DNA from: an uncultured Bacteroidales bacterium
GTDB lineage: Bacteria; Bacteroidota; Bacteroidia; Bacteroidales; Paludibacteraceae
Reading direction: 5' to 3'
Assembly: GCA_902782665.1 (NCBI GenBank)
Contig: CACZOA010000043.1
Span: forward strand, 1 to 56,151
DNA length: 56,151 nt
Position numbers and translations under genes: made by a program. Positions within the stretch are counted from its first letter, which is position 1. Every line of letters starts with the position of its first letter. Positions 8,603 through 18,944 of the stretch are shown here, in pieces. The notes below the pieces were generated by a model, which was not told the DNA's origin, did no database searches, and was given only the letters and a program-made list of their open reading frames with translations.

Positions 8603-8714
8603 TCAATTTTGGCTAATACACAAGCCAATATTAAAATTTATCAAATTTCGGCTAACGAATTAGCCAAAATTAAAGTTTATTGAATTTTGGTCAGTCGATT
8701 AGCCAATATTCACC
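8603..8714. repeat. Three imperfect ~39-bp tandem repeats, each an inverted repeat
   Basis: Units start near 8603, 8641 and 8681. Each has the plan ATTTTGGCTAA..TTAGCCAATATT with a variable centre, so every unit can form a stem of roughly 9-12 bp. Unit 1 is 38 bp, unit 2 is 40 bp and unit 3 is cut short. A related AGCCAAATAATT lies at about 8544. There is no spacer-repeat pattern as in CRISPR. Confidence 0.75.
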
Positions 8715-8896
8715 AAACAGAAAGGTTTCGTATAATCTTAGAGGGCTAGAAAACAACATGGTTTGGGTTAATGTACTCGTTCTCTGTTTCTCATTGATTT
8801 ATCTTACAGCCCAGTAGAATTTCAGTTCTTCTCCACACTCCTCCCCCACGTCACCACAAATTGCTACAAAAATTTTCATTTACACTTTAAAAAAAC

Positions 8897-8904
8897 TAAT
8901 TTTG
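8897..8904 (+). promoter_or_regulatory. -7 promoter box for the DUF2723 gene
   Basis: TAATTTTG fits TAnnTTTG; the gene's ATG at 8959 lies 54 bases downstream. It heads the long co-directional block that runs to 20839. Confidence 0.6.
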
Positions 8905-8958
8905 CAAACAAATTGCGATTCTACACGAAAAAAATATAAAAAAAGTTTTAAAATAAAA

Positions 8959-11900
8959 ATGAAGCAATACAAGCTACTTAACAATGTCGTAGGCGGAGTT
9001 GTGTTTCTGATCTCTTTGGTCACTTACCTACTCACTATCGAACCGACAGCAAGTTTCTGGGATTGCGGTGAGTTTATCAGTACCGCATATAAGTTAGAAA
9101 TCGGACATCCACCGGGAGCACCATTCTTTATGTTGATGGCGAGATTCTTTACTCTATTCGCCTCGGATGTCCACGAAGTAGCTAAAATGGTCAATATATT
9201 CTCGGCATTCATGTCGGCATTGACTATCCTATTCCTTTTCTGGACAATCACTCATTTGGCAAGACGTTTGGTCATCAAATCTGAGTCTGACTTCACACTT
9301 GGCAATATCGTTGCTATTCTTGGAGCAGGTACAGTAGGTGCATTGGCTTACACATTCTCCGACACATTCTGGTTTTCAGCTGTGGAGGCGGAGGTTTACG
9401 CCTCATCTTCAATGTTTACAGCCGTTGTCTTCTGGGCAATGTTGAAGTGGGAAGACGTTGCAGACCGTCCATACGCCAACAGATGGTTGGTATTGATCGC
9501 ATACTTGATGGGACTTTCAATAGCAGTCCACCTATTGAACTTGCTTTCAATCCCTGTGCTTGTACTTGTTTACTACTTCAGAAAATTCAAGTTCAGCTGG
9601 AAGGGAGTCGGCATCTCATTTGCCGTATCAGTAGTTCTTTTGGCTGTGATACTATATGGTATCATACCGGGATTCGTGACTGTGGCAGGATGGTTTGAAT
9701 TGTTGTTTGTCAATGTATTTGGATTCTCATTCAACACAGGAGTGATCATCTACAGCATCGCTTTGATTTCTTGTTTGGTTGGAGGAATTTACACTTCATA
9801 TTCTGAGAAATTTGAAGATTCTAAACTACCAACGATCCTATTCATTGCTTCAGTAGCACTTCTTGGCATTCCATTCTTCGGAAGTCATATTATGCTAGGC
9901 ATTGTGATTATCATCGCTTTGGCTGGATACTTCTTCTTCACAGAGAAGGGTCGCAATACAGATATGTCATTGTTGAACACAATGCTTACATGTATGACTG
10001 TGATTCTTCTTGGTTACTCGTCATATGCGACATTAGTGATTCGAAGCAACGCTAATCCTCCAATGGACCAGAACTCTCCAGATGATGTATTCACTTTGAA
10101 GAGCTATTTGAACCGTGAGCAGTATGGCGACACTCCTCTTCTTTACGGAGAGAGCTTTGCTTCTGAGTTCAAATACGACAGAAACGGATCTGTTGCAAAA
10201 GAACTTGGAGAGGATCTTTGGGCAAAGAAAATCAAAAACAACGAGAACGAGCCTGATGAGTATTACGTGTACGACCAAAAGACAAAGTATGTTTATCAGA
10301 ACCAGTTCTTGATGTTCTTCCCTCGTATGTATTCACGTCAAGGAAGCCATATCTCAGCTTATAAGAGTTGGTCAAACTTCACAGGTCAGAAGATAAAGGC
10401 AGACGATGGCAAGCGAGTAGAAGCTCCTACATTCGGAGACAACATGACATATTTCCTTAGATATCAGGTAGGTTTCATGTACTGGAGATACTTCATGTGG
10501 AACTTCGTCGGACGTCAGAACGACATTCAGGGACACGGTGAGATCACTCACGGAAACTGGATTTCAGGTATTGATTTCTTAGATGAGTTACGTCTAGGCG
10601 ACCAATCTACATTGCCAGATGATTTGAAGAACAACAAGGGTAGAAACTGCTACTACTTCTTGCCTTTGATCCTTGGTTTGCTTGGTATACTTTACCAATT
10701 CAACAAACAGAGAAAAGGAACAGAAAGTTTCTTGCTTGTAAGTGTATTGTTCTTCATGACAGGTTTGGCTATCGTGGTATACTTGAACCAATATCCATTC
10801 CAGCCACGTGAGCGTGACTACGCATACGCAGGTAGTTTCTATGCGTTCTGTATATGGATCGGACTAGGTGTGCTTTGGATTTTCGATTTGATCAAGAACT
10901 ACATCGACAAACGAATCGCAGCAGCATTGGCAACTCTGTTGTCATTGAGTGTTCCTACAATCATGGCAGTTGAGAACTGGGACGACCATGACCGCAGCGG
11001 CAGATATACTTGTCGTGACTATGGTGCAAACTACTTAAAGACAATTCCAGCAAACGGTATCATCTTCACAAACGGAGATAACGATACATTCCCATTGTGG
11101 TACAATCAGGAAGTAGAAGGTGTAGGAACTGATTGTCGCGTTGCCAACCTTTCATACTTGCAGATGGCATGGTATATCGACCAGATGCAGAAAGACGCAT
11201 ACGAGTCGAAGGCTATTCCTATGTCGATGAAGAGCAAAGATTATTCTAACGGCAAGTTAGACGTTGCATATATCGACAAACGTATCGACAAGGAAATGAC
11301 TATTGACGAAGGTTTCAAATACCTACTTGACAAACGTACCGCTAAACAGCTTGGATACAGAGAAGGTATTGATGTCCTACCAACAACAAAACTTGTTCAG
11401 CACGTCGACAAGGATGCCGTGATTGAAGCAGGTCTTGTTTCGGCAAGCGACACAGTCCGTATTTTGAAGGATACAGTCATGATGGTCAACGAGCCAAATC
11501 CTAATAACGGAGGAAAGGTAGAGCCTCACATGAAGAGAGTCATAATGGATATGACTGAGAAGAGAATCGAGGACATCAAGATCGACTTGAGCAAGAAGAG
11601 CTACCTTGGCAAACAAGATTTGTTCATTCTTGACATCATCCGTTCAAACAAGGATTGGAAGACACCTATTTACTTCGCTGTCACAGTTGGCAGAGACAGT
11701 TATCTTGGTCTTGACCAGTATCTTGAGCTTGAGGGTATGGCATACCGTTTGGTTCCATACAAGACTCAGGGAGGTGTCAACACAGAGGTGATGTACGACA
11801 ACATGATGAATAAGTTTGAGTGGGGTAACGTAAGTCAGCCAGGCATCTACATGGACGAGAACAACTGCCGTATGGCTAGAACATTCCGTCACATGTTCGT

Positions 11901-12279
11901 ACGTCTTGCATCTGAGCTTGCTGAAGAGGGCAAGAAAGACAAGGCAATCGAAGTGCTTGACAAGTGTATGAAGGAGATTCCGACATACAACGTACCAGCA
12001 GACCTTACTTCATGCAACATCGCACATCTGTATGCGAGCCTTGGAGAGAAGGAAAAAGCAGAAACAATCATCGACGAGATTTTCGAAATCTGCAAGCAGT
12101 ATAGAGTTTGGAACAAGAATCTTACAAAAGAGCAGAGAAAATCGGCTTCTGAGGATATCAACGAACGTTTCGACATGATGAGATACGTTGCTGCGACAGC
12201 ATCAAAAGCATGCAGCAAAGAGAAAGCTGATGAGATTCGCAAAGAGGCAGAAGATTTCTATCAGGAGGTAGAGCAATAA
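8959..12279 (+). CDS. DUF2723 membrane protein (GT117-type, protein O-glycosyltransferase-like)
   Basis: The protein has 1106 residues from the ATG at 8959; earlier in-frame starts would overlap the -7 box. The N-terminal DUF2723 domain has a first helix followed by EPTASFWDCGEFISTAYKLEIGHPPGAP, the acidic-residue loop seen in PMT/GT-C-like enzymes. About ten further hydrophobic segments extend to ~residue 370 and again at about 570-680. The soluble C-terminal half includes GDNDTFPLWY and helical, TPR-like repeats near the end (KKDKAIEVLDKCMKEIP). In Bacteroidetes this family is thought to act in transfer of mannose or other sugars to exported proteins. A polysaccharide deacetylase gene starts 9 bases after it, suggesting an envelope-glycan role. 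Confidence 0.85.
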   Translation: MKQYKLLNNVVGGVVFLISLVTYLLTIEPTASFWDCGEFISTAYKLEIGHPPGAPFFMLMARFFTLFASDVHEVAKMVNIFSAFMSALTILFLFWTITHLARRLVIKSESDFTLGNIVAILGAGTVGALAYTFSDTFWFSAVEAEVYASSSMFTAVVFWAMLKWEDVADRPYANRWLVLIAYLMGLSIAVHLLNLLSIPVLVLVYYFRKFKFSWKGVGISFAVSVVLLAVILYGIIPGFVTVAGWFELLFVNVFGFSFNTGVIIYSIALISCLVGGIYTSYSEKFEDSKLPTILFIASVALLGIPFFGSHIMLGIVIIIALAGYFFFTEKGRNTDMSLLNTMLTCMTVILLGYSSYATLVIRSNANPPMDQNSPDDVFTLKSYLNREQYGDTPLLYGESFASEFKYDRNGSVAKELGEDLWAKKIKNNENEPDEYYVYDQKTKYVYQNQFLMFFPRMYSRQGSHISAYKSWSNFTGQKIKADDGKRVEAPTFGDNMTYFLRYQVGFMYWRYFMWNFVGRQNDIQGHGEITHGNWISGIDFLDELRLGDQSTLPDDLKNNKGRNCYYFLPLILGLLGILYQFNKQRKGTESFLLVSVLFFMTGLAIVVYLNQYPFQPRERDYAYAGSFYAFCIWIGLGVLWIFDLIKNYIDKRIAAALATLLSLSVPTIMAVENWDDHDRSGRYTCRDYGANYLKTIPANGIIFTNGDNDTFPLWYNQEVEGVGTDCRVANLSYLQMAWYIDQMQKDAYESKAIPMSMKSKDYSNGKLDVAYIDKRIDKEMTIDEGFKYLLDKRTAKQLGYREGIDVLPTTKLVQHVDKDAVIEAGLVSASDTVRILKDTVMMVNEPNPNNGGKVEPHMKRVIMDMTEKRIEDIKIDLSKKSYLGKQDLFILDIIRSNKDWKTPIYFAVTVGRDSYLGLDQYLELEGMAYRLVPYKTQGGVNTEVMYDNMMNKFEWGNVSQPGIYMDENNCRMARTFRHMFVRLASELAEEGKKDKAIEVLDKCMKEIPTYNVPADLTSCNIAHLYASLGEKEKAETIIDEIFEICKQYRVWNKNLTKEQRKSASEDINERFDMMRYVAATASKACSKEKADEIRKEAEDFYQEVEQ

Positions 12280-12288
12280 AAGTGCACG

Positions 12289-12906
12289 ATGATTATAGAA
12301 CAACCGCCACGTCTGTTCAGGGCTTTTTTCCCCTGCACAACGTGGCGAATAAAAAAAGAAAAAGAGAAAACCGTATATCTCACATTCGATGACGGTCCAA
12401 TTCCCGAGGTGACGGAATGGGTGCTTGACACACTTGACCGCTATAATGTGAAAGCGACTTTTTTCTGTGTTGGAGATAACGTCCGCAAATATCCAGACAT
12501 CTTCAAAAAGGTATTGGAGAGAGGACACAACGTCGGCAACCACACCTATAATCATCTCCGTTCGTGGGGGACATCAGCAAAACGCTATTGCGAAAATGTG
12601 GAGAAAGCAAACCAACTTATTCATTCTCCGCTGTTTCGACCACCGCACGGGATCATTCGTCCGACCACTATCTTCTATCTCAAAAACAGATACAAAATAG
12701 TGATGTGGGATGTGGTGACAAGAGACTACAACAAAGATCTTTCACCAGATGACATCTTCAACAAAGTGAAGCAATACACCAGAAACGGATCTATCATTGT
12801 CTTCCACGATTCGCTGAAGGCAAGGAAAAACATTGAAGGAGCATTACAGAAAAGTATTGAATGGCTGCTTAAAGAAGGCTATTCTTTCAAAAAAATAGAA
12901 TATTAA
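12289..12906 (+). CDS. Polysaccharide deacetylase (NodB/CE4 family)
   Basis: The 205-residue protein has the full set of CE4 signatures: TFDDGP (32-37, catalytic Asp and metal Asp), HNVGNHTYNH (the HxxxH metal-binding pair), RPPHG, a WDV motif (MWDVVTRDY) and IIVFHDS with the catalytic His. No signal peptide is obvious, though residues 8-20 are hydrophobic. It removes acetyl groups from a GlcNAc-containing glycan, perhaps peptidoglycan or a surface polysaccharide. It starts 9 bases after the DUF2723 gene and is likely co-transcribed with it; purD follows after 42 bases. Confidence 0.9.
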   Translation: MIIEQPPRLFRAFFPCTTWRIKKEKEKTVYLTFDDGPIPEVTEWVLDTLDRYNVKATFFCVGDNVRKYPDIFKKVLERGHNVGNHTYNHLRSWGTSAKRYCENVEKANQLIHSPLFRPPHGIIRPTTIFYLKNRYKIVMWDVVTRDYNKDLSPDDIFNKVKQYTRNGSIIVFHDSLKARKNIEGALQKSIEWLLKEGYSFKKIEY

Positions 12907-12948
12907 ATCACTCGCAGAGAATATCAGTCGAGTAAAAAAAGGAAATAG

Positions 12949-14247
12949 ATGAACGTACTAATATTGGGAAGCGGAGGTAGAGAGAATGCCTTAGCTTGGA
13001 AGATTAGAGAAAGCAAGAAAGTTGACAATCTTTTCGTCGCACCAGGTAATGCTGGAACAGAACTTCTAACAAGAGAGGTGAATGGAAAGACTGTAGGTTG
13101 TAAGAACGTGGCTATGAAAGCCGACGATTTCGACGCAATCAAGAAATTCGTGCTTGAGAACGACATCGAAATGGTTGTTGTAGGTCCAGAGGATCCACTT
13201 GTAAAAGGTATCTACGACTACTTCAAAAATGACGCTGCTCTTAAGAGCATCAAAGTGATCGGTCCTTCTAAGGAGGGAGCGAGATTGGAAGGAAGCAAAG
13301 ACTTCGCCAAAGCTTTCATGATGCGTCACAATATACCAACTGCAAGATACAAGAGTTTCACTAACGAGACTATCGAGGATGCGTTTGCATTCCTTGCAGA
13401 GTTGGAGGCTCCATACGTGCTTAAAGCAGACGGTTTGGCGGCTGGTAAAGGCGTGCTTATCCTCAACACATTGGAAGAGGCTAAGGCAGAACTAAAGACA
13501 ATGTTGACTGGTAAGTTTGGTGATGCCAGCAAGACAGTTGTAATTGAGGAATTCTTGTCGGGAATCGAATGTTCTGTATTCGTACTTTCAGATGGAAAGA
13601 ACTACAAAGTGCTTCCAGTAGCAAAAGATTACAAGCGAATTGGAGAGGGAGACAAAGGTCTTAACACTGGAGGAATGGGAGCAGTCTCACCAGTTCCGTT
13701 TGCAGACAAGACATTCATGAAGAAAGTTGAGGAGAGAATCATCATCCCAACTGTAGAAGGATTGGCAAAAGAAAACATCACATACAAAGGTTTCATTTTC
13801 CTTGGTTTGATCAACGTGAAGAACGAGCCAATGGTAATCGAATACAACGTACGTATGGGAGACCCAGAAACAGAGGCTGTCATGCTTCGTGTCAAGGGCG
13901 ACTTGGTTGACGCATTCGAAGGTGTAGCCGCAGGAGATTTGGACAAGCGTACACTTGAAGAAGACGAGCGTACTGCAGTCACAGTGATGTTGGTTTCAGG
14001 TGGTTATCCAGAAGAGTATGAGAAAAACAAAGTCATCACAGGTCTTGACAAAGTAAAAGACTCTATTGCATTCCACGCCGGAACAAAAATGGTCGATGGC
14101 AAAGTTTTGACAAACGGAGGACGAGTAATCTCAATCAGTTCATACGGTGCTACAAAGGCAGAAGCTCTAGCAAAGTCTTTCGCCAACGCACAAGTAATCG
14201 ACTTCGAGAAGAAATACTTCCGTCGCGATATTGGATTCGACCTATAA
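12949..14247 (+). CDS. purD: Phosphoribosylamine-glycine ligase (GAR synthetase)
   Basis: The 432-residue length is normal for PurD. The N-terminal Rossmann-like start [17 protein letters not shown] is diagnostic, followed by the ATP-grasp core ([28 protein letters not shown]) and the metal/ATP residues in [12 protein letters not shown]. It catalyses the ATP-dependent joining of glycine to 5-phosphoribosylamine in the second step of purine synthesis, in the cytoplasm. The start is preceded by the purine-rich AAAAAAAGGAAAT. Purine neighbours are absent, as is common in Bacteroidales. A GC hairpin without a U-run lies just behind the gene. Confidence 0.97.
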   Translation: MNVLILGSGGRENALAWKIRESKKVDNLFVAPGNAGTELLTREVNGKTVGCKNVAMKADDFDAIKKFVLENDIEMVVVGPEDPLVKGIYDYFKNDAALKSIKVIGPSKEGARLEGSKDFAKAFMMRHNIPTARYKSFTNETIEDAFAFLAELEAPYVLKADGLAAGKGVLILNTLEEAKAELKTMLTGKFGDASKTVVIEEFLSGIECSVFVLSDGKNYKVLPVAKDYKRIGEGDKGLNTGGMGAVSPVPFADKTFMKKVEERIIIPTVEGLAKENITYKGFIFLGLINVKNEPMVIEYNVRMGDPETEAVMLRVKGDLVDAFEGVAAGDLDKRTLEEDERTAVTVMLVSGGYPEEYEKNKVITGLDKVKDSIAFHAGTKMVDGKVLTNGGRVISISSYGATKAEALAKSFANAQVIDFEKKYFRRDIGFDL

Positions 14248-14267
14248 ATTAGAATCATGATCAATAA

Positions 14268-14287
14268 GGGCGGGGTCAAACCCGCCC
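14268..14287. other. GC-rich hairpin between purD and the next gene
   Basis: GGGCGGG and CCCGCCC form a perfect 7-bp stem with a 6-base loop. It is followed by AATAAAAA, not Ts, on this strand, so it is at most a partial attenuator or mRNA stabiliser. Confidence 0.6.
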
Positions 14288-14310
14288 AATAAAAAATAAA
14301 AAGAGAGCAG

Positions 14311-15312
14311 ATGTACAACGGTAGTTTTCAAGACAAAGTCAAACCATCGGTGGTCGCATATATAGTAACTGTATGCGTGGCTCTCCTTTTGTGGCTAATT
14401 CCATTCGACGCGACATTCATTCTGAAAGCAGGAACACTCAGATTCATGTCGTTAATGGATAAACTGATAGAGATCCCTACTACATTAACCTATTGGGTTA
14501 ATTTCGCATGTATTCTACTGATTGGCTTTATATTAACTCTTATCAACAATACATTTTCTCTTTTAAGAGCGCCAACGATTCTTCCGATGGTATTATGTAT
14601 TTTTGTTTTGATTATATCGCTTGAAAAAGATGGCATCAACTATGGCTATTTCCTTACACTGATCGAGTTGGCAATCATCGCGTCAGCATTCGCATTGTCG
14701 GAGAGTTATAATGAGCTGCATTCCTTCAATATCGGTGGACTCATCACTATAGGTTCAATTGTATATACACCTTTCTCACTCAATGTTATACCAGTTGTGA
14801 CGTTTCTATACTTCAGCAACCGTATGCAGCTGAAAAGTATATTAAGCATCATAATTGGAGGATTAACGATAGCAATTTATGCAGTAGCAGGAATCTATCA
14901 ATTAGGATACTTTGAAGGAATGTCATGGACTGCGACACCAAGTTTCAGTCTTAACGATTTTTCCGAATTTGAAAATTTCGGAAGATTCAGCAAGCTATTC
15001 TACGGATACTTTCTACTCTTTGTATTTGTCTGCACGATGCGATTATCCGCTCACTACAGCAACAAAAGTATCCAACAAAGAGGTAAGTTTTCTTTATTAG
15101 CGGTGATCATCATGCTTGCCATATTCTTCGCTGTAGCGATGAATTACGGATTTGAAACGATGTTGAGTACAATTATCACACTCGGCACGTTCTGCATAGG
15201 TGGTGCTGTGACCTTGTTCTACAAACGAGAACTAATCATCACATGGATGTACCGCTTGTTTGTATTTTTTGCGATAGGTTACTTAATCGTAAAACTGATC
15301 GGATTGGAATAA
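14311..15312 (+). CDS. Polytopic membrane protein, possibly DUF6427 family
   Basis: The 333-residue protein has about eight to ten hydrophobic helices distributed over its whole length and very few charged residues. No catalytic motif is visible. Size, topology and the position after purD recall the DUF6427 proteins of Bacteroidetes, which are of unknown function; this assignment is from memory and not firm. The next gene begins one base after its stop codon, so it is the first member of a compact operon running to 20839 (spacings of 1, 3 and 1 bases and a 4-base overlap). Confidence 0.6.
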   Translation: MYNGSFQDKVKPSVVAYIVTVCVALLLWLIPFDATFILKAGTLRFMSLMDKLIEIPTTLTYWVNFACILLIGFILTLINNTFSLLRAPTILPMVLCIFVLIISLEKDGINYGYFLTLIELAIIASAFALSESYNELHSFNIGGLITIGSIVYTPFSLNVIPVVTFLYFSNRMQLKSILSIIIGGLTIAIYAVAGIYQLGYFEGMSWTATPSFSLNDFSEFENFGRFSKLFYGYFLLFVFVCTMRLSAHYSNKSIQQRGKFSLLAVIIMLAIFFAVAMNYGFETMLSTIITLGTFCIGGAVTLFYKRELIITWMYRLFVFFAIGYLIVKLIGLE

Positions 15313-15313
15313 C

Positions 15314-15772
15314 ATGGATTTGTCTTGGCTTGCAGAATACGGATGTTGGGGACTGTTTTTAGCGGCATTTTTAGCGGCGACAGTTCTTCCGTTACCTTCC
15401 GAAGCCGTATTCTCAATAGTTTGGGCGTCAGGAGCAAACACATACAGCGTACTGACAGCGGCAATACTAGGCAATACACTTGGAGCAATGACCTGCTATG
15501 CGCTAGGTTATCTCGGAAAGACAGAATGGCTGACCAAATATTGTGGTCTTGACGAAACAAAAGTAGAAAAGGCAAAGAAATGGGTTCAGCAGCGTGGCAT
15601 CTGGCTCGGATTCTTTTCCTTCACACCAGGCATTGGTGATTTCATTGTCATGGCACTCGGATTGATGCGTTCTCCTTTTTGGGGTGTACTATTCTGGGTA
15701 TTATTTGGAAAGACGGTGAGATACTTAGTTTGGCTAGCAATTACATACGGAACATTCAGTTTAATCAATTAA
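15314..15772 (+). CDS. YqaA-family membrane protein (SNARE-associated/VTT domain)
   Basis: This is a 152-residue DedA-like small membrane protein. The glycine-rich pattern G-x-GLFLAAFLAATVLPLPSE at the N-terminus, GNTLGAMTCYALGYLGK near residue 57 and the C-terminal FFSFTPGIGDFIVMALGLMR re-entrant loop are characteristic of the YqaA subgroup of the VTT/SNARE-associated superfamily. Such proteins are proposed to move lipids or affect membrane potential; the exact role is unknown. It is translationally coupled to both neighbours. Confidence 0.8.
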   Translation: MDLSWLAEYGCWGLFLAAFLAATVLPLPSEAVFSIVWASGANTYSVLTAAILGNTLGAMTCYALGYLGKTEWLTKYCGLDETKVEKAKKWVQQRGIWLGFFSFTPGIGDFIVMALGLMRSPFWGVLFWVLFGKTVRYLVWLAITYGTFSLIN

Positions 15773-15775
15773 TAT

Positions 15776-17068
15776 ATGAAATTAAGCAATTTATTACTAT
15801 ACATCTCTGCATTCACATTGGCAGTGATAAATTCAAGTTGTAAGGATGACGACGAAACAGAAGCTCCAGACCCAAGAATCCGTCGCGTCATCTTCTCTCA
15901 GATAGGAAGCAACGTTGAGTTTAACGTCAATGATGTCGAAGCCAAAATTTACAACTACGACTCTTTGGCATATGGCACAAAAGTGGATTCTCTATATCCA
16001 AGCATCTATGGATATTCCGATAATAAGATAGCTATTCAATACTCATACGATGGAATCAACTACATTGATTTCAGAAACACAGTGGCAATGGATTTTTCCA
16101 AACCGGTAAAAATCATTTCCACTAACACAAAAGACAATTCCAAAAAAGAATACACTTTGGAGGTGCGAGTACACAAATATGATGTCGACGCATTTCTATG
16201 GACAAATATAGGAACCGTCACTGGTTTGGATGAGACTATCCTTTCTCAAAAATCGATAGAGCACAACGATCTGATGTGGCAATTCTTCCAAACAAACAAC
16301 GCATGCAAAGTCGTGACATCTAAAGACGGAACACAGTGGCAGAGCAGTACCGTCGAAGCTCCAGAGATCTTAGAATTATCCACTCTATGCAACATTGATG
16401 ACTCACTATTTGTTCAAGGCAAATCAGGAGCAATCTATGCAGCCAATTTCACCAGTCTGCAATTCAGCAAGTTCGACGCGATAACTAGCGGTCAATTGCT
16501 TTACACGCTTAACAAGCAAATTTGGACACTTGACGGTGGTGAAATCAAATCATACAGCAAAAATGGAGAGGCAAAAATATCTCAACCAATCCATGAGGAT
16601 TTTGATGTCGACACTGTTCGTTCATTCACAGCCCCAAGCGGAAACACTATCCTTGGCTATCTCTACGTTAAAAAAGGAGACAAAGCCGAAATATGGGGTG
16701 CTGACAGATATGGCAACATGGAGTGTCTGACAAACACATCAGCAGGACTTCCATATATGGACAAAGCTATCACCTTCGCATTCAACAATAGCACTCTTGG
16801 CATTCTTGGAGGAATCTCTACAGATGGCTCTTATTCAACGACATGCTATTCATCAAGCAACAGTGGTTTGTCGTGGACTATAGACCAACACAAAGACCTT
16901 TCCAACACAGTAGGTGCATTAGCAGATGCGGGACTATTCCAAACAAGTGATAACGGTGAATTTATTCTGATTGGCGGACAAACAGTCAATGGTCAAAGCA
17001 ATAAGGTTTGGGCACTTCGTCTTAAAAAACTGCTTTTGGATGAGGAGTTCCTTAACAAGATAAAATAA
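15776..17068 (+). CDS. Surface lipoprotein, DUF6242-like
   Basis: The 430-residue protein has a lipoprotein signal ending in [10 protein letters not shown]; the acidic residues after Cys suit export to the Bacteroidetes cell surface. The N-terminal ~120 residues look like a beta-sandwich, and the rest carries repeated short beta motifs with S-x-D-G-T-x-W (about residue 180), characteristic of BNR/sialidase-like propellers. A DUF6242 lipoprotein beside mnmG is, from memory, a recurring arrangement in Bacteroidales. Function is unknown. It sits 3 bases after the YqaA gene and one base before mnmG. Confidence 0.7.
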   Translation: MKLSNLLLYISAFTLAVINSSCKDDDETEAPDPRIRRVIFSQIGSNVEFNVNDVEAKIYNYDSLAYGTKVDSLYPSIYGYSDNKIAIQYSYDGINYIDFRNTVAMDFSKPVKIISTNTKDNSKKEYTLEVRVHKYDVDAFLWTNIGTVTGLDETILSQKSIEHNDLMWQFFQTNNACKVVTSKDGTQWQSSTVEAPEILELSTLCNIDDSLFVQGKSGAIYAANFTSLQFSKFDAITSGQLLYTLNKQIWTLDGGEIKSYSKNGEAKISQPIHEDFDVDTVRSFTAPSGNTILGYLYVKKGDKAEIWGADRYGNMECLTNTSAGLPYMDKAITFAFNNSTLGILGGISTDGSYSTTCYSSSNSGLSWTIDQHKDLSNTVGALADAGLFQTSDNGEFILIGGQTVNGQSNKVWALRLKKLLLDEEFLNKIK

Positions 17069-17069
17069 A

Positions 17070-18944
17070 ATGAAATTCAATTTCGATGTCATAGTTATCG
17101 GTGCCGGTCACGCAGGTTGCGAGGCGGCATCTGCAGCAGCCAACCTAGGTTCGCAGACACTTCTCATCACGATGGATATGCACTCTATCGCACAGATGAG
17201 CTGCAACCCTGCAGTGGGAGGTATCGCAAAAGGACAAATTGTAAGAGAGATTGACGCGATGGGCGGACAGATGGGTATCGTCACAGACCTTACCGCCATC
17301 CAATATCGTATGCTCAACAAATCAAAAGGTCCTGCGATGTGGAGTCCACGTAGCCAGTCGGACCGTCAGCGTTTCTCTGAAAAGTGGAGAAGTCTGCTTG
17401 AGAACACCGACAACCTCTGTATCTGGCAAGACATGGCAAATGAATTATTGTTTGAAGGCAAATCTGTATGCGGTGTACGCACTGCACTCGGTGCTGAATT
17501 CAAAGCTAAAGCGATCGTGATCACTGCCGGTACTTTCCTTAGCGGATTGATGCACTGCGGCAGACAGCAGATAAAGGGAGGTCGTATCTCAGAACCAGCG
17601 TCTTACGGAATAAGCGAGCAATTGAGAGATAAAGGAATAAACGTAGGACGTATGAAGACAGGAACACCTGTCAGAATTGACGGTCGTACAATCAACTTCG
17701 ATGAACTTGCTCCACAAGACGGAGACAACGACTTTCACAAATTCTCATACCTTGATTTCAAGCCACGTCCGCTAAAACAGCGTCCGTGCTTCATCACATA
17801 CACAAATGAGCAAACCCACGAAATCCTTCGTGCAGGATTGCCAGAATCTCCACTATACAATGGCCAGATCCAAAGTATAGGTCCTCGTTACTGTCCAAGT
17901 ATCGAGACAAAGATTGTGACATTTGCGGATAAAAACCAGCACCAGCTGTTTCTTGAACCAGAAGGTGAGACAACCCAAGAATACTATCTAAACGGTTTTT
18001 CATCTTCACTACCGCTCCATGTGCAGCTAAACGCGCTACGCACCATCAAAGGTTTGGAGAATGTACAGGTGTACCGACCAGGTTACGCCATCGAATACGA
18101 CTATTTCGATCCTACTCAGCTTAACCCCACTTTGGAAAGCAAGCTCGTAGACGGACTTTTCCTTGCCGGACAAGTAAATGGCACGACAGGATACGAAGAG
18201 GCCGCAGGACAGGGCTTAATGGCCGGAATAAACGCACATTTGAAGTGTAATGGCAACAAGGAATTTGTATTGTCGAGAAACGAGGCTTATATCGGAGTCC
18301 TTATCGACGACTTGATCACCAAAGGAGTGGACGAGCCATACCGTATGTTCACGTCGAGAGCAGAATATAGAATATTGCTCCGTCAAGACGACGCAGATAG
18401 CCGACTAACTCGCAAATCATACGAAATCGGTCTTGCACGTAAGGAGCGCGTCGACCTGCTGACACAAAAAGAGGATGAGATCAACAGATTGAGAGAATTC
18501 ACGTCGACATTCTCTATCAAACCAGCTTTGATAAATTCTTTCCTTGAGACACAGGGCACTTCTCCACTCCGTGAAGGATGCAAACTGGTGGATTTGGTCA
18601 ACCGTCCGCAACTCTCTTTCGACTCATTGCGTCAGGCCATTCCTGCATTACAGGAGACAATCGACAAGATTCCAAACAGACGTGAGGAAATTGTAGAAGC
18701 GGCTGAGATCCAAATCAAATACAGTGGATATATCACCCGTGAGCAACAGATAGCAGACAAACTTACTCGTCTTGAAAATATCAAGATAAAAGGCAAATTC
18801 GACTATATGTCGATCAAGACGATCTCAACAGAGGCTCGCCAGAAACTAACACGTATTGATCCAGAGACAATCGGTCAGGCAAGCAGAATATCAGGAATCA
18901 GTCCGAGCGACATCAACATACTATTAGTTCTTTTGGGAAGATGA
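17070..18944 (+). CDS. mnmG: tRNA uridine 5-carboxymethylaminomethyl modification enzyme MnmG
   Basis: The 624-residue protein has the FAD-binding start [14 protein letters not shown] (about 7-20), [22 protein letters not shown], and the cysteine-containing [19 protein letters not shown]. The C-terminal GidA helical domain ends with [16 protein letters not shown]. With MnmE it installs the 5-carboxymethylaminomethyl group on wobble uridines of several tRNAs, using FAD and methylene-THF. Length and motifs indicate an intact enzyme. Its stop codon overlaps the start of the ABC-F gene by 4 bases. Confidence 0.97.
   Translation: MKFNFDVIVIGAGHAGCEAASAAANLGSQTLLITMDMHSIAQMSCNPAVGGIAKGQIVREIDAMGGQMGIVTDLTAIQYRMLNKSKGPAMWSPRSQSDRQRFSEKWRSLLENTDNLCIWQDMANELLFEGKSVCGVRTALGAEFKAKAIVITAGTFLSGLMHCGRQQIKGGRISEPASYGISEQLRDKGINVGRMKTGTPVRIDGRTINFDELAPQDGDNDFHKFSYLDFKPRPLKQRPCFITYTNEQTHEILRAGLPESPLYNGQIQSIGPRYCPSIETKIVTFADKNQHQLFLEPEGETTQEYYLNGFSSSLPLHVQLNALRTIKGLENVQVYRPGYAIEYDYFDPTQLNPTLESKLVDGLFLAGQVNGTTGYEEAAGQGLMAGINAHLKCNGNKEFVLSRNEAYIGVLIDDLITKGVDEPYRMFTSRAEYRILLRQDDADSRLTRKSYEIGLARKERVDLLTQKEDEINRLREFTSTFSIKPALINSFLETQGTSPLREGCKLVDLVNRPQLSFDSLRQAIPALQETIDKIPNRREEIVEAAEIQIKYSGYITREQQIADKLTRLENIKIKGKFDYMSIKTISTEARQKLTRIDPETIGQASRISGISPSDINILLVLLGR

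Noticed and set aside
8603-8714. CRISPR array
   Set aside because: The units are adjacent inverted repeats without unique spacers, only three in number, and no cas genes are present.
8902-8958. Earlier start for the DUF2723 gene
   Set aside because: The in-frame start at 8902 overlaps the -7 box at 8897-8904; the ATG at 8959 begins the expected first membrane helix.
14268-14287. Rho-independent terminator after purD
   Set aside because: The stem is perfect but is followed by As, not Ts, on the coding strand.
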